This document shows, piece by piece, positions 1 through 7,451 of a stretch of DNA of 13,720 nucleotides. How positions within the stretch are numbered: position 1 is the stretch's first letter; every line of letters begins with the position of its first letter. Position numbers and translations under genes: made by a program. Source of the DNA: Propionibacterium sp. Lineage in GTDB: Bacteria > Actinomycetota > Actinomycetes > Propionibacteriales > Propionibacteriaceae. The notes beneath the pieces are model-generated. The model ran no database searches. It saw only the letters and a program-made list of their open reading frames with translations, and had not been told where the DNA came from. The stretch covers positions 1 through 13,720 of the forward strand of contig JAAYZP010000332.1 of assembly GCA_012514785.1 (NCBI GenBank), read 5' to 3'.

Positions 1-2
1 GA

Positions 3-533
3 CCCATGGAGCGGGGCACGGACCCCAAGGAGGTCGTGATCGGGTTCTCACCCGCGTTCTCCACCGAGATCCACGAGACGATCATCGGCATCCCGCACGG
101 CGAGGCGCTCAAGGCGATCGCGGCCGGCATCGAGGAGGAGGGCCTCACCTACCGGTTCATGAAGGTCTACCGCACCGCGGACGTGGGCTTCATCGCCCAC
201 GAGGCGGCGAAGACCTCCGGCTCCGGTGTGGGCATCGGCATCCAGTCGCGCGGTACGTCCGTCATCCACCTGAAGGATCTAGCGCCACTCAGCAACCTGG
301 AGCTCTTCCCGCAAGCACCGCTGATCGACGTCGACGTGTTCCGCGCCATGGGCAAGAACGCCGCCCTCTACGCGAAGGGCGACTCCCCCAGCCCCGTGCC
401 GACGCGCAACGACCAGATGGCCCGACCGAAGTACCAGGCGAAGGCGGCGCTCCTGCACAACAAGGAGACGAACCTCGTCGAGCCCAGCAAGAAGACCCAG
501 GCCGTACAGGTCTCGTACGTGCAGGAGAAATGA
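3..533 (+). CDS. pduD: Propanediol dehydratase medium subunit PduD (5' partial)
   Basis: This is the medium (beta) subunit of adenosylcobalamin-dependent diol dehydratase, which converts 1,2-propanediol to propionaldehyde (and glycerol to 3-hydroxypropionaldehyde) inside the Pdu microcompartment. The visible protein carries family blocks such as GIEEEG, SGSGVGIGIQSRGT, LSNLELFPQAPL and NDQMARPKYQAK, which follow enterobacterial PduD closely. The reading frame is open to the left edge. The first in-frame ATG, at position 6, gives only 175 residues, while family members have about 224. Roughly 50 N-terminal residues are therefore missing, including the usual shell-targeting helix, and the ATG at 6 is internal. 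The stop codon overlaps the pduE start. The large subunit pduC should lie just upstream. Confidence 0.95.
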   Translation, partial: PMERGTDPKEVVIGFSPAFSTEIHETIIGIPHGEALKAIAAGIEEEGLTYRFMKVYRTADVGFIAHEAAKTSGSGVGIGIQSRGTSVIHLKDLAPLSNLELFPQAPLIDVDVFRAMGKNAALYAKGDSPSPVPTRNDQMARPKYQAKAALLHNKETNLVEPSKKTQAVQVSYVQEK

Positions 534-1060
534 TGGACCAGGAACAGCTCATTCGTCAGATCATGGCCGAGGTGATGAAGGACCTCGGAAAGCAGGAGGT
601 GACGTTCGCGAAGCAGGCACCCACCGGCTCCGGCAACGCGAACGGCAATCGCATCACCCGGGAGCAGTACCCGCTCGCGGAGAAGCACCCCGAGATGGTG
701 AAGACCGCGTCCGGCCGCACGCTGAACGACCTCACCTACGCCAAGGTGCGCGACGGCGAACTCGACGCCAGCGAGTTCCGCATCACGCAGGAGACCCTCG
801 AGCTCCAGGCCCAGGTGGCCGAAGACGTCGGACGGGCCCCCCTGGCCCGCAACCTGCGTCGCGCGGCCGAGCTGGTGCCGGTGCCCGACGAGCGGCTCCT
901 GGAGATCTACGACGCACTGCGCCCGTACCGATCCACCAAACAGGAACTGGTGGTGATCGCGGACGAGCTCGAGTCCGAGTACGACGCGAGCATCTCGGCC
1001 GGGTTCATCCGCGAGGCGGCCGAGGTCTACGAGGCCCGCGGCCGGCTCCGCCAGGACTGA
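533..1060 (+). CDS. pduE: Propanediol dehydratase small subunit PduE
   Basis: This is the small (gamma) subunit of B12-dependent diol dehydratase, the partner of PduC and PduD. The 175-176 residues match the usual family length (about 173). Conserved blocks include YPLAEKHPE, RRAAELVPVPD and IYDALRPYRSTK. The N-terminus (LIRQIMAEVMKDL) is predicted to form a short amphipathic helix, followed by a Gly/Asn-rich linker, as in microcompartment targeting tails. Two ATGs lie in tandem at 530 and 533. The Shine-Dalgarno AGGAG at 523-527 is only two bases from the first and five from the second, so I take 533; 530 would add one Met. Either start overlaps the pduD stop, which indicates translational coupling. 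Confidence 0.95.
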   Translation: MDQEQLIRQIMAEVMKDLGKQEVTFAKQAPTGSGNANGNRITREQYPLAEKHPEMVKTASGRTLNDLTYAKVRDGELDASEFRITQETLELQAQVAEDVGRAPLARNLRRAAELVPVPDERLLEIYDALRPYRSTKQELVVIADELESEYDASISAGFIREAAEVYEARGRLRQD

Positions 1061-1094
1061 GCACCGGAACTTCCATCCACTCGAAAGGTAACCC

Positions 1095-2909
1095 ATGACG
1101 CTGGTCGCCGGGATCGACATCGGCAACGCCTCCACCGAGGTGGCGTTGGCGATGCGTTCCGGCGCGCGTCTGGAGTTCCTATCCAGCTCCACGATCCCGA
1201 CCACCGGGATCAAGGGCACCTCCGACAACGTCAAGGGTGTATTCCAGGCCCTCCAGGTCGCGCTCGAACGCGCCGGGAAACGGATGACCGACGTCGGCCA
1301 GATCCGCATCAACGAGGCCGCGCCGGTGATCGGCGACGTCGCCATGGAGACCATCACCGAGACGATCATCACCGAATCCACGATGATCGGCCACAACCCC
1401 AGCACCCCGGGCGGGCTCGGCACCGGCGTCGGCACCACCGTCGCCATCGACGAGCTGCCCGGCGCGGGAGCGGCCCCCTGCATCGTCGTCGCCCCGCGGG
1501 AGTACCCCTTCGACGACGTGGCCGCCCGCATCAATGCCGCCGCCGACTCCACGGAGATCACCGGCGCGATCCTGCAGTCAGACGACGGCGTGCTGGTCCA
1601 CAACCGCCTGCGGCGCAAGATCCCCATCGTCGACGAGGTCACCCAGATCGACAAGGTGCCGCTCGGCATGCTGGCTGCCGTCGAGGTGGCCGAGCAGGGC
1701 CGCATCGTCGAGACGCTGGCCAACCCGTTCGGCATCGCGACGCTCTTCGACCTCAGCTCCGAGGAGACCCAACACGTCGTGCCGGTCGCGCGCGCGCTGG
1801 TGGGCAACCGCTCCGCGGTCGTCATCAAGACCCCCGCGGGCGACGTGCAGGAGCGCCGCATCCCCGCCGGCCGGGTCACCTTCGAGGCCAGCCCCACCAG
1901 CCCGGTCGTCGACGTCGACCGCGGCGCCGAGGCGATCATGGAGGTCGGCGCCAGCGTCCGAGAAGTGACCAACATCACGGGCGAGGCCGGCACGAACGTC
2001 GGCGGCATGATGGAGAAGGTGCGCGTCACCATGGGCCGGCTCACGGGCATCAGCCCACGTGAAGTGCGGATCACCGACCTCCTCGCCGTCGACACCCAGG
2101 TGCCGCGTCAGGTCACCGGCGGCATCGCCTCCGAGTTCTCCATGGAGGCTGCCGTCGGCATCGCGGTCATGGTGAAGACGGACCGGCTCCGGATGGAGAC
2201 CATCGCCTCCGAGATGAGCGCCCGCCTCCAGGTGCCCGTCGAGGTGGGCGGCGTCGAGGCCGACATGGCTATCCGGGGCGCCCTGACCACGCCCGGCAGT
2301 GCGGCCCCCATCGCCATCCTCGATCTGGGCGCAGGCTCCACCGATGCGTCCGTGATGCGCGCCGACGGCACCAGCACGTCGACGCACCTCGCCGGCGCCG
2401 GCGACATGGTCACTCTCATGATCCAGTCGGAGCTCGGTGTCGAACTGTTCGACACCGCGGAGGACATCAAACGCCACCCGCTCGCCCGGGTGGAGACGCC
2501 GTTCAACATCCGGCACGAGGACGGCACCGTCCAGTTCTTCGACGACCCGCTGCCACCAGCCGTGTTCGCGCGCGTGGTCGTCCTGAAGCCCGACGGCATG
2601 GTCCCGTTGGAGATCGACCTGCCACTGGAGACCATCCGGGGCGTGCGACGCCGAGCCAAGGAACGCGTCTTCGTCACCAACGCACTCCGCGCGCTGCGCC
2701 GCGTGAGCCCCACCGAGAACGTCCGCGACATCGACTTCGTGGTGCTGGTGGGCGGTTCCGCACTCGACTTCGAGATCCCCCAGCTCATCACCCGCGCCCT
2801 GTCCGACTACCGCGTCGTCGCGGGCCGCGCCAACATCCGCGGCACCGAGGGCGCGCGTAACGCCGTCGCGACCGGCCTGGTGCTCGACTGGCAGAGGGGG
2901 CGGGCATGA
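1095..2909 (+). CDS. pduG: Diol dehydratase reactivase large subunit PduG
   Basis: This is the large subunit of the diol dehydratase reactivating factor, an Hsp70/actin-like ATPase. With PduH it swaps inactivated cobalamin out of the dehydratase so that fresh adenosylcobalamin can bind. The 604 residues match the family (about 610). The first phosphate-binding motif GIDIGNASTE lies at residues 6-15 and the second, LDLGAGSTDAS, at 409-419. Other family blocks are INEAAPVIGDVAMETITETI, TESTMIGHNP, HLAGAGDMVT and AKERVFVTNALRALR. A Shine-Dalgarno (GAAAGG, 1083-1088) precedes the ATG in a 34-base gap after pduE, the largest gap in the operon. The 3' end overlaps pduH by four bases. The resemblance to glycerol dehydratase reactivase (DhaF) leaves the exact substrate of the partner enzyme open. 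Confidence 0.95.
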   Translation: MTLVAGIDIGNASTEVALAMRSGARLEFLSSSTIPTTGIKGTSDNVKGVFQALQVALERAGKRMTDVGQIRINEAAPVIGDVAMETITETIITESTMIGHNPSTPGGLGTGVGTTVAIDELPGAGAAPCIVVAPREYPFDDVAARINAAADSTEITGAILQSDDGVLVHNRLRRKIPIVDEVTQIDKVPLGMLAAVEVAEQGRIVETLANPFGIATLFDLSSEETQHVVPVARALVGNRSAVVIKTPAGDVQERRIPAGRVTFEASPTSPVVDVDRGAEAIMEVGASVREVTNITGEAGTNVGGMMEKVRVTMGRLTGISPREVRITDLLAVDTQVPRQVTGGIASEFSMEAAVGIAVMVKTDRLRMETIASEMSARLQVPVEVGGVEADMAIRGALTTPGSAAPIAILDLGAGSTDASVMRADGTSTSTHLAGAGDMVTLMIQSELGVELFDTAEDIKRHPLARVETPFNIRHEDGTVQFFDDPLPPAVFARVVVLKPDGMVPLEIDLPLETIRGVRRRAKERVFVTNALRALRRVSPTENVRDIDFVVLVGGSALDFEIPQLITRALSDYRVVAGRANIRGTEGARNAVATGLVLDWQRGRA

Positions 2910-3262
2910 GCGCCGATCGCCCCACCATCCACCTCCACGCCCACCGCGACGTCCCCGGCGCGCAGCTCACGCACATCCTGCTCGGCATCGAGGAGGAGGA
3001 CGTGCCTGTCGACGTGACGCATCACGACGAACCCAACCCGCTCCGGCTGGCGCAGGCTGCCGCCTTGTCCTCACGACTCGGCCTCGGGCTCGGCGTCGCC
3101 CTGGACTACGTCGTCACCACCACCGACAAGCTTCCCACCGAACGCCCCTACATCGCCCAACACTTCGGCCGGGATCCACTGGCCGACCGAACCATCGGCT
3201 CGAACGCTGCCCGCATCGTCAAACGCATACCGCTGCGCGGCTTTACAGAAAGGAAGGGATGA
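2906..3262 (+). CDS. pduH: Diol dehydratase reactivase small subunit PduH
   Basis: This is the small subunit of the dehydratase reactivase (PduH/DhaG/DdrB family). In this family the fold resembles the dehydratase medium subunit, which is how the reactivase displaces it during cofactor exchange. The 118 residues fit the family (about 117-125). The motifs LLGIEEEDVPVDV near the N-terminus and SNAARIVKRIPLRGF at the C-terminus are characteristic. The start codon overlaps the pduG stop (ATGA), and the 3' end reaches into the start region of the next gene, so the reactivase subunits are probably made in a coupled way. Codons near the 3' end include a purine-rich stretch that serves as the next ribosome binding site. 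Confidence 0.92.
   Translation: MSADRPTIHLHAHRDVPGAQLTHILLGIEEEDVPVDVTHHDEPNPLRLAQAAALSSRLGLGLGVALDYVVTTTDKLPTERPYIAQHFGRDPLADRTIGSNAARIVKRIPLRGFTERKG
3251..3257 (+). promoter_or_regulatory. Strong ribosome binding site deciding the PduK-like start
   Basis: AGGAAGG ends one base before the ATG at 3259 and four bases before the ATG at 3262. The second spacing is much more favourable, so translation probably begins at 3262. That also gives the usual short BMC N-terminus (MQALG). The site lies within the last codons of pduH. Confidence 0.6.
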
Positions 3263-3684
3263 TGCAAGCCCTAGGCACCGTCGAGGTCATCGGCCTCACC
3301 GCAGGAATCGAGGCCGCCGACGTCGCGTGCAAGACCGCGAACGTCGAGTTGATCGGCTACGAGCTGGCGAAGGGAGGCGGCTTGGTGACCATCAAGGTCA
3401 CGGGCCAGGTCGCCGCCGTCTCAGCGGCCATGGATGCCGCGGCCGAGGCCGCAGCACGGATCGGTCGCGTTGTGAGCAAGCTCGTCATCCCACGCCCGAG
3501 CGAGCAGATCGCACGGCTCATCCACAATCCCCTCACCCGCGGCTACACCCCGCCCGCGGAGGAGGCACCGGCCGAGTCCGGTGAACCGGCAGCACCCGCT
3601 GCCACCCAGGAGACTTCCGAGGCGCCCGCCTCGGATACGGCGGCCACCGCCAAGTCCAACACAACGAGAAGGAAAGAATCATGA
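3262..3684 (+). CDS. pduK: Microcompartment hexameric shell protein, PduK-like, with C-terminal extension
   Basis: This is a BMC-H domain protein that forms hexagonal tiles of the microcompartment shell. Residues 1 to about 90 (MQALGTVEVIGL ... KLVIPRPSEQIARL) are a complete BMC domain. Residues about 97-140 are a low-complexity tail rich in Ala, Glu, Pro, Ser and Thr that ends in basic RRKE. The pore loop reads ELAKGGGLV, one residue longer than the KIGSG loop of PduA/PduJ; Salmonella PduK has the same longer spacing. Salmonella PduK ends in a Cys-rich iron-sulphur region, but this tail has no cysteine. Tandem ATGs lie at 3259 and 3262. The strong Shine-Dalgarno at 3251-3257 is too close to the first, so I choose 3262. 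The end overlaps pduJ by four bases. The PduK name rests on domain plus tail and position. Confidence 0.88.
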   Translation: MQALGTVEVIGLTAGIEAADVACKTANVELIGYELAKGGGLVTIKVTGQVAAVSAAMDAAAEAAARIGRVVSKLVIPRPSEQIARLIHNPLTRGYTPPAEEAPAESGEPAAPAATQETSEAPASDTAATAKSNTTRRKES

Positions 3685-3953
3685 GTCAAGCACTCGGTCT
3701 CGTCGAGACCAAGGGATTCGTCGGCGCCGTTGAGGCCGCCGATGCCATGACCAAGTCAGCCAACGTCACGCTGCTGGGCAGCGAGAAGATCGGCGCCGGC
3801 TTCGTCACCGTGATGGTGCGAGGCGACGTCGGTGCGGTCAAGGCCGCCGTCGACGCGGGCTCCGCAGCAGCCGCGAAGGTCGGGGAGCTGGTCAGCCAGC
3901 ACGTCATCCCCCGGCCCCACTCGGACGTCGAGAAGCTGCTGCCGAAGGCGTAA
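3681..3953 (+). CDS. pduJ: Microcompartment hexameric shell protein PduJ
   Basis: This is a single-domain BMC-H protein of 90 residues, the usual length, and is expected to be a main facet protein of the shell. It is very close to Salmonella PduJ. It shares ALGLVETKG, VEAADAMTKSANV, VMVRGDVGAVKAAVDAGSAA and HVIPRPHSDVEKLLPK. The pore loop reads KIGAG (Ala39) where PduA and PduJ of enterobacteria have KIGSG, so the residue lining the central pore is Ala instead of Ser. A purine-rich Shine-Dalgarno (AGAAGGAAAG, 3667-3676) lies inside the end of the preceding gene, and the start overlaps that gene's stop. PduA is the main alternative name; the N-terminus and C-terminus favour PduJ. Confidence 0.93.
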   Translation: MSQALGLVETKGFVGAVEAADAMTKSANVTLLGSEKIGAGFVTVMVRGDVGAVKAAVDAGSAAAAKVGELVSQHVIPRPHSDVEKLLPKA

Positions 3954-3956
3954 TCG

Positions 3957-4589
3957 ATGCACGACGCGACATTGGTTTCCCAGATCGCCGAGCGGGTCCT
4001 CGCGAGGATCAGCGAGGCGGACCCCCACCGGGTGATCGTCGGCGTGTCCAACCGGCACGTGCACCTGACCGACGACGACTTCAGCACGCTCTTCGGATAC
4101 TCCAAGCCGACGGTGCGCCGCTACGTGCGTCAGCACGGCGAGTTCGCGGCCGAGGAGACGGTCACCCTGGTGGGTCCGAAGAACACCATCGAGCGCGTTC
4201 GTGTGATGGGCCCCAACCGCAACGCGACGCAGGTCGAGATCGCACGCACCGACTGCATCACGCTCGGCGTGGACGCCCCCATCGCCCAATCCGGCCACCT
4301 GGAGCACGCGGCACCCGTCGAACTTCGGGGGCCGAAGGGCGCGGTGCGCCGTAACGCGGCCATCGTCGCGGCCCGCCACATCCACATGGGTCCCGACGAC
4401 GCCCGTGCACTCGGGCTCGAGGACCAGGATCTGGTGCGGGTCGCGTTCGGTGGACAGCGGGGCGGCGTCCTCGACAACCTCATCATCCGCGTCAAGGACA
4501 GCTTCCTCCAGGAGTTGCACCTCGACACCGACGAGGCGAACGCGCTCGGCGCCGCGTCCGGCGACTGGGTGAGGATCTGCAAGGACTGA
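3957..4589 (+). CDS. pduL: Phosphate propanoyltransferase PduL
   Basis: This enzyme transfers the acyl group between propionyl-CoA and phosphate, giving propionyl phosphate and free CoA, and so recycles CoA inside the compartment. The 210 residues match the PduL family and bear no relation to Pta. Zinc-binding motifs are visible: SNRHVHL (His34 and His36), AARHIHM (His141 and His143) and LHLDTDEANA (His188). Other conserved blocks are GEFAAEETVTLVGPK and VEIARTD. The N-terminus (LVSQIAERVLARI) is an amphipathic helix of the type that targets PduL to the shell. It starts three bases after pduJ, with GAAGG at 3944-3948 as ribosome binding site. No propionate kinase (pduW) is visible in the window. 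Confidence 0.95.
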   Translation: MHDATLVSQIAERVLARISEADPHRVIVGVSNRHVHLTDDDFSTLFGYSKPTVRRYVRQHGEFAAEETVTLVGPKNTIERVRVMGPNRNATQVEIARTDCITLGVDAPIAQSGHLEHAAPVELRGPKGAVRRNAAIVAARHIHMGPDDARALGLEDQDLVRVAFGGQRGGVLDNLIIRVKDSFLQELHLDTDEANALGAASGDWVRICKD

Positions 4590-4590
4590 G

Positions 4591-5403
4591 ATGGAGCAAC
4601 GCAACGCACTGGAACGGTTCGCGCAGCTCGTGCGCACCGGCGCCGTCGACCCCGGCGACGGGGCGGTCCGGCTCGGCGTCGACCTGGGCACGGCCAACAT
4701 CGTGCTCGCGGTCGTCGACGGGACGAACGCCCCCGTGGCCGGGGCCTGGCGGCATTCCAGCGTGGTGCGCGACGGCGTCGTCGTCGACTGGCTCGGCGCG
4801 GTCTCCTCGGTCTCCGACCTGAAGTCCGAACTCGAAGGCCGCATCGGCGCCACGTTCGATCGCGCCGCCGTGACGGTCCCGCCCGGTGTCGACGAGGGCA
4901 CCCGGAAAGTATTCACCAACGTCCTCGAGGCCGCCGGGCTGGGCGTTTCGGAGGTGGTCGACGAACCCGTGGCGGCCGCCACCGCACTCGGGCTGACCGA
5001 TGGCGCGGTCATCGACATCGGCCACGGCACCACCGGCGTGTCGTTGCTGCGTGACGGGGCCATCGGGTTCTCCGTCGACCAGGCCACGGGCGGCCACCAC
5101 ATGACGCTCGTGATCTCCGGCGCGAAGGGCATCGACTACGAGGAGGCCGAGCAGTTCAAGACGTCGACCGCCCAGGCGGACCTCGTCTTCGGGCTCGTCC
5201 GCCCCACCCTCGAGAAGATGGCGACGATCGCTGCGGACGCTCTGCGCGGCCACGACGTCCGGGAGATCCATCTCGTGGGCGGCGCCAGCACGCTGCCGCG
5301 GGCTGCGGAGGTCTTCGAGGGCGTCCTGGGCGAGCCGGTCCGCCGGCCCGCCCACCCCCTGTTCCCCACCCCCTACGGCACCGCGATGAGGAGAACCCCA
5401 TGA
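4591..5403 (+). CDS. eutJ: EutJ-like actin-fold ATPase of the pdu operon
   Basis: This is a 270-residue Hsp70/actin-fold protein of the EutJ family, presumed to be a chaperone or assembly factor for microcompartment enzymes; its biochemistry is poorly known. The phosphate 1 motif GVDLGTAN lies at residues 29-36, the phosphate 2 motif VIDIGHGTTGVS starts at 140, and the adenosine-type motif LVGGASTLPRA starts near 228. The segment HMTLVISGAKGIDYEEAE, from residue 170, is a family hallmark. It lacks the large inserted domains of PduG, so it is not a second reactivase. EutJ is named after ethanolamine operons, but homologues also occur in pdu loci of Gram-positive bacteria. It starts one base after pduL and overlaps the next gene by four bases. 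Confidence 0.85.
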   Translation: MEQRNALERFAQLVRTGAVDPGDGAVRLGVDLGTANIVLAVVDGTNAPVAGAWRHSSVVRDGVVVDWLGAVSSVSDLKSELEGRIGATFDRAAVTVPPGVDEGTRKVFTNVLEAAGLGVSEVVDEPVAAATALGLTDGAVIDIGHGTTGVSLLRDGAIGFSVDQATGGHHMTLVISGAKGIDYEEAEQFKTSTAQADLVFGLVRPTLEKMATIAADALRGHDVREIHLVGGASTLPRAAEVFEGVLGEPVRRPAHPLFPTPYGTAMRRTP

Positions 5404-6152
5404 CCGAGGACGTGATCCAGGAGATCGTGCGGCGCGTCATCGCCGCACTCACTTCCCGAGCGGAAGTCACGGGTGGGGAGCGCGAGCGACCGTCCGCGCT
5501 CGTGCTCTTCACCGGCGCGCTCCTCGGGTTCGAGGACTCCCTCCCCCCGCTCGCACGGCTGCAGCGCGACGTCGATCTGCACGCGGTCTGCACCCCCAGC
5601 GCGAAGCGGATCCTGGACATCCCCCGCATCGACGCCGTCGGCATGCGGCACGCCGACGGTGAACGTCTCGCGGCGCACGACCTCGTCATCGTGCCGACCC
5701 TGACCGTCAACATCGCCGCCAAGGTCGCGGGCGGCATCGGCGACTGCCTCGCCTCCAACGTTATCGCCGAGTTCCTCATGAGCGGCAAGCCCGTCGTTGC
5801 GGCACGCAACGGGGTGTGTCCCGATTCGCCGGACAAGCAGGGCTGGTACCCGACGATGCCGCCCGGCTACGCCGCCATGCTGCGCGAGACCCTCAGCCGG
5901 CTCGAGTCGATGGGAGCCTCGCTGCCCGCGGCGGCCCGCCTCGATCACGACGTCCGCGCACGCCTCGGCGCACAGGCCCGACCGCACTGCGATGACGCGG
6001 CACCGCTCAGCCTCGTCACCGCCGAGACCATCCGCGACGCGGCACCGCGCAGCACCATTCACCTGGCGCCCGGCGCCATCATCACCGACCTCGCCCGCGA
6101 GGCCGCCGCCGAGCGCTACATCGTGCTCGCCACCACGGAAGGACGCAGCTGA
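5400..6152 (+). CDS. pduM: PduM-like microcompartment protein with flavoprotein-type core
   Basis: At 250 residues this is longer than enterobacterial PduM (about 163). The N-terminal helix (VIQEIVRRVIAAL) and the C-terminal segment (GAIITDLAREAAAERYIVL, within residues 223-250) resemble PduM, which is needed for proper microcompartment structure. The middle, around residues 98-140 (VPTLTVNIAAKVAGG, IAEFLMSGKPVVAARNGVCPD), looks like a flavoprotein-family (Rossmann-like, FMN-binding) core. I infer a structural or assembly protein that may bind a flavin; no reaction can be assigned. Shine-Dalgarno AGGAGA (5389-5394) lies five bases before the ATG, which overlaps the eutJ-like stop. The position between eutJ and pduN matches pduM in other loci and supports the name more than the overall similarity does. 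Confidence 0.75.
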   Translation: MTEDVIQEIVRRVIAALTSRAEVTGGERERPSALVLFTGALLGFEDSLPPLARLQRDVDLHAVCTPSAKRILDIPRIDAVGMRHADGERLAAHDLVIVPTLTVNIAAKVAGGIGDCLASNVIAEFLMSGKPVVAARNGVCPDSPDKQGWYPTMPPGYAAMLRETLSRLESMGASLPAAARLDHDVRARLGAQARPHCDDAAPLSLVTAETIRDAAPRSTIHLAPGAIITDLAREAAAERYIVLATTEGRS

Positions 6153-6155
6153 ACC

Positions 6156-6428
6156 ATGTATCTCGCCAAAGTCACCGGAACGGTGGTCTCCACCAGCAAG
6201 GACGAGGGCCTCGTCGGGTTCAAGCTGCTCCTCGCCCGACGCATCGACGCCGACGGCGAGGCCTCGGGCATGCCGGAGGTGTGCGTCGACACCGTCGGCG
6301 CAGGAGCCGGGGAGACCGTGATCGTCACCAAGGGTTCGAGCGCCCGCTTCGCGGCGGACCGCGAACGCGCACCGCTGGACGCGACCATCGTCGGCATCGT
6401 CGACGCCGTCGAGGACGAGGAGCGCTGA
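6156..6428 (+). CDS. pduN: Microcompartment pentameric vertex protein PduN
   Basis: This is a BMC-P (EutN/CcmL family) protein of 90 residues that forms pentamers capping the vertices of the polyhedral shell. The start MYLAKVTGTVVSTSKDEGL, the central VDTVGAGAGETVIVTKGSSAR and the end DATIVGIVDAV are typical of the family. It begins three bases after pduM, with GGAAGGA at 6137-6143 as a rather distant ribosome binding site (12 bases). That fits the low copy number needed for vertices, although this is inference. pduO follows six bases after the stop. Confidence 0.94.
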   Translation: MYLAKVTGTVVSTSKDEGLVGFKLLLARRIDADGEASGMPEVCVDTVGAGAGETVIVTKGSSARFAADRERAPLDATIVGIVDAVEDEER

Positions 6429-6434
6429 GGCACG

Positions 6435-7451
6435 ATGGCCGCCGTCTACACGCGCACCGGCGACGGAGGGGACACCGGACTCTTCGGGGGTGCCCGCGTC
6501 GCCAAGCAGAGCCTGCGCGTGGAAGCCTACGGAGCCGTCGACGAGGCCAACACCGCCATCGGCATGGCCAAGGCCACCCTGCCCGACGGCGACTGGAAGG
6601 ATCGGGTGCACGACGTGCAGTTGCGCCTCTTCACGCTCGCCGGTGAACTCGCCAGCGACGCGGATGGCGCGCAGATCCTCGCGGGCAAGATTGCGGATGC
6701 CGACATCACCTCGCTCGAACGACTGATCGACGACTGCCTCGACGTCGCTGGCGTGCAACGCTCGTTCGTCGTGCCCGGGCGCGACGAGCGCTCGGGGCTG
6801 TTCCACTGGGCACGCACCGTCGTGCGCCGCGCGGAGCGACGCGTGCTCACGCTCACCGAGACCGAGCCCGTGCGCGCCGAAGTGATCCAGTACCTCAATC
6901 GGCTCTCCGACGCCGTCTACGCGCTCGCCCGCCTCACCGAACACTGGGCGGACATGGAGCGCATCGAGCAGATCGTGCGCCGCGCCGTCAGGACGGCGAC
7001 CGGCGCGGGCGGGGCAGGAGGGGGCATCAGCCACGACGTCGACCCGCAGCTCGCGCGCGCGAAGGGCCTCCTCGACGCCGGCCGCACCCGCGCCCTGGAG
7101 ATGGGCGTACCGATGGTGCTGTGCGTCGTCGACGCGGCGGGCAACATCGTGGCGCTGGAGCGCATGGCCGACTCGCTGCTTGCCTCCATCGAGCTGGCGC
7201 AGGGCAAGGCGTGGACGTCGGCAGCGTTCCGGCAGCGCACCGAGGTGATCGGGGCCCAAGCCGTCGGAGGCGGCCCACTGCCGGGCCTCAGCGACAGCAA
7301 CCAAGGCCGCGTCGTCCTGTTCGGTGGCGGCGCACCACTATTCGTTGGTGACACCCTGCTCGGAGGCTTCGGCGTCTCGGGCGGCACCGTGGAAGAGGAC
7401 ATCGTCGTGGTGGACCACGCGATGCGCACAGTTATGGGAGTAGAAGTATGA
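6435..7451 (+). CDS. pduO: Cob(I)alamin adenosyltransferase PduO (two-domain)
   Basis: This enzyme transfers the adenosyl group of ATP to cob(I)alamin, making the adenosylcobalamin used by the diol dehydratase. Residues about 1-185 are the PduO-type transferase: YTRTGDGGDTGLFGG near the N-terminus (ATP binding), EAYGAVDEANTAIGMAKA, and the signature FVVPGRDE..GLFHWARTVVRRAERRV with YLNRLSDAVY. A Gly-rich linker near residues 188-198 leads to a PduOC/GlcG (DUF336) domain (LARAKGLLDAGRTRALEMG ... GVSGGTVEEDIVVVDHA), which binds haem in Salmonella PduO. The length of 338 matches full-length PduO (336). GAGG at 6427-6430 precedes the ATG. The end overlaps pduP by four bases. Confidence 0.95.
   Translation: MAAVYTRTGDGGDTGLFGGARVAKQSLRVEAYGAVDEANTAIGMAKATLPDGDWKDRVHDVQLRLFTLAGELASDADGAQILAGKIADADITSLERLIDDCLDVAGVQRSFVVPGRDERSGLFHWARTVVRRAERRVLTLTETEPVRAEVIQYLNRLSDAVYALARLTEHWADMERIEQIVRRAVRTATGAGGAGGGISHDVDPQLARAKGLLDAGRTRALEMGVPMVLCVVDAAGNIVALERMADSLLASIELAQGKAWTSAAFRQRTEVIGAQAVGGGPLPGLSDSNQGRVVLFGGGAPLFVGDTLLGGFGVSGGTVEEDIVVVDHAMRTVMGVEV

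Noticed and set aside
368..2095. 575-residue minus-strand open frame opposite pduE/pduG
   Set aside because: It lies antisense to well-supported genes in high-GC DNA, where the opposite strand stays open by codon bias. Its translation is low-complexity and matches no family.
5373..7304. 643-residue minus-strand open frame opposite pduM, pduN and pduO
   Set aside because: It is a shadow of conserved plus-strand genes, rich in Arg, Gly, Asp and His with no recognisable domain.
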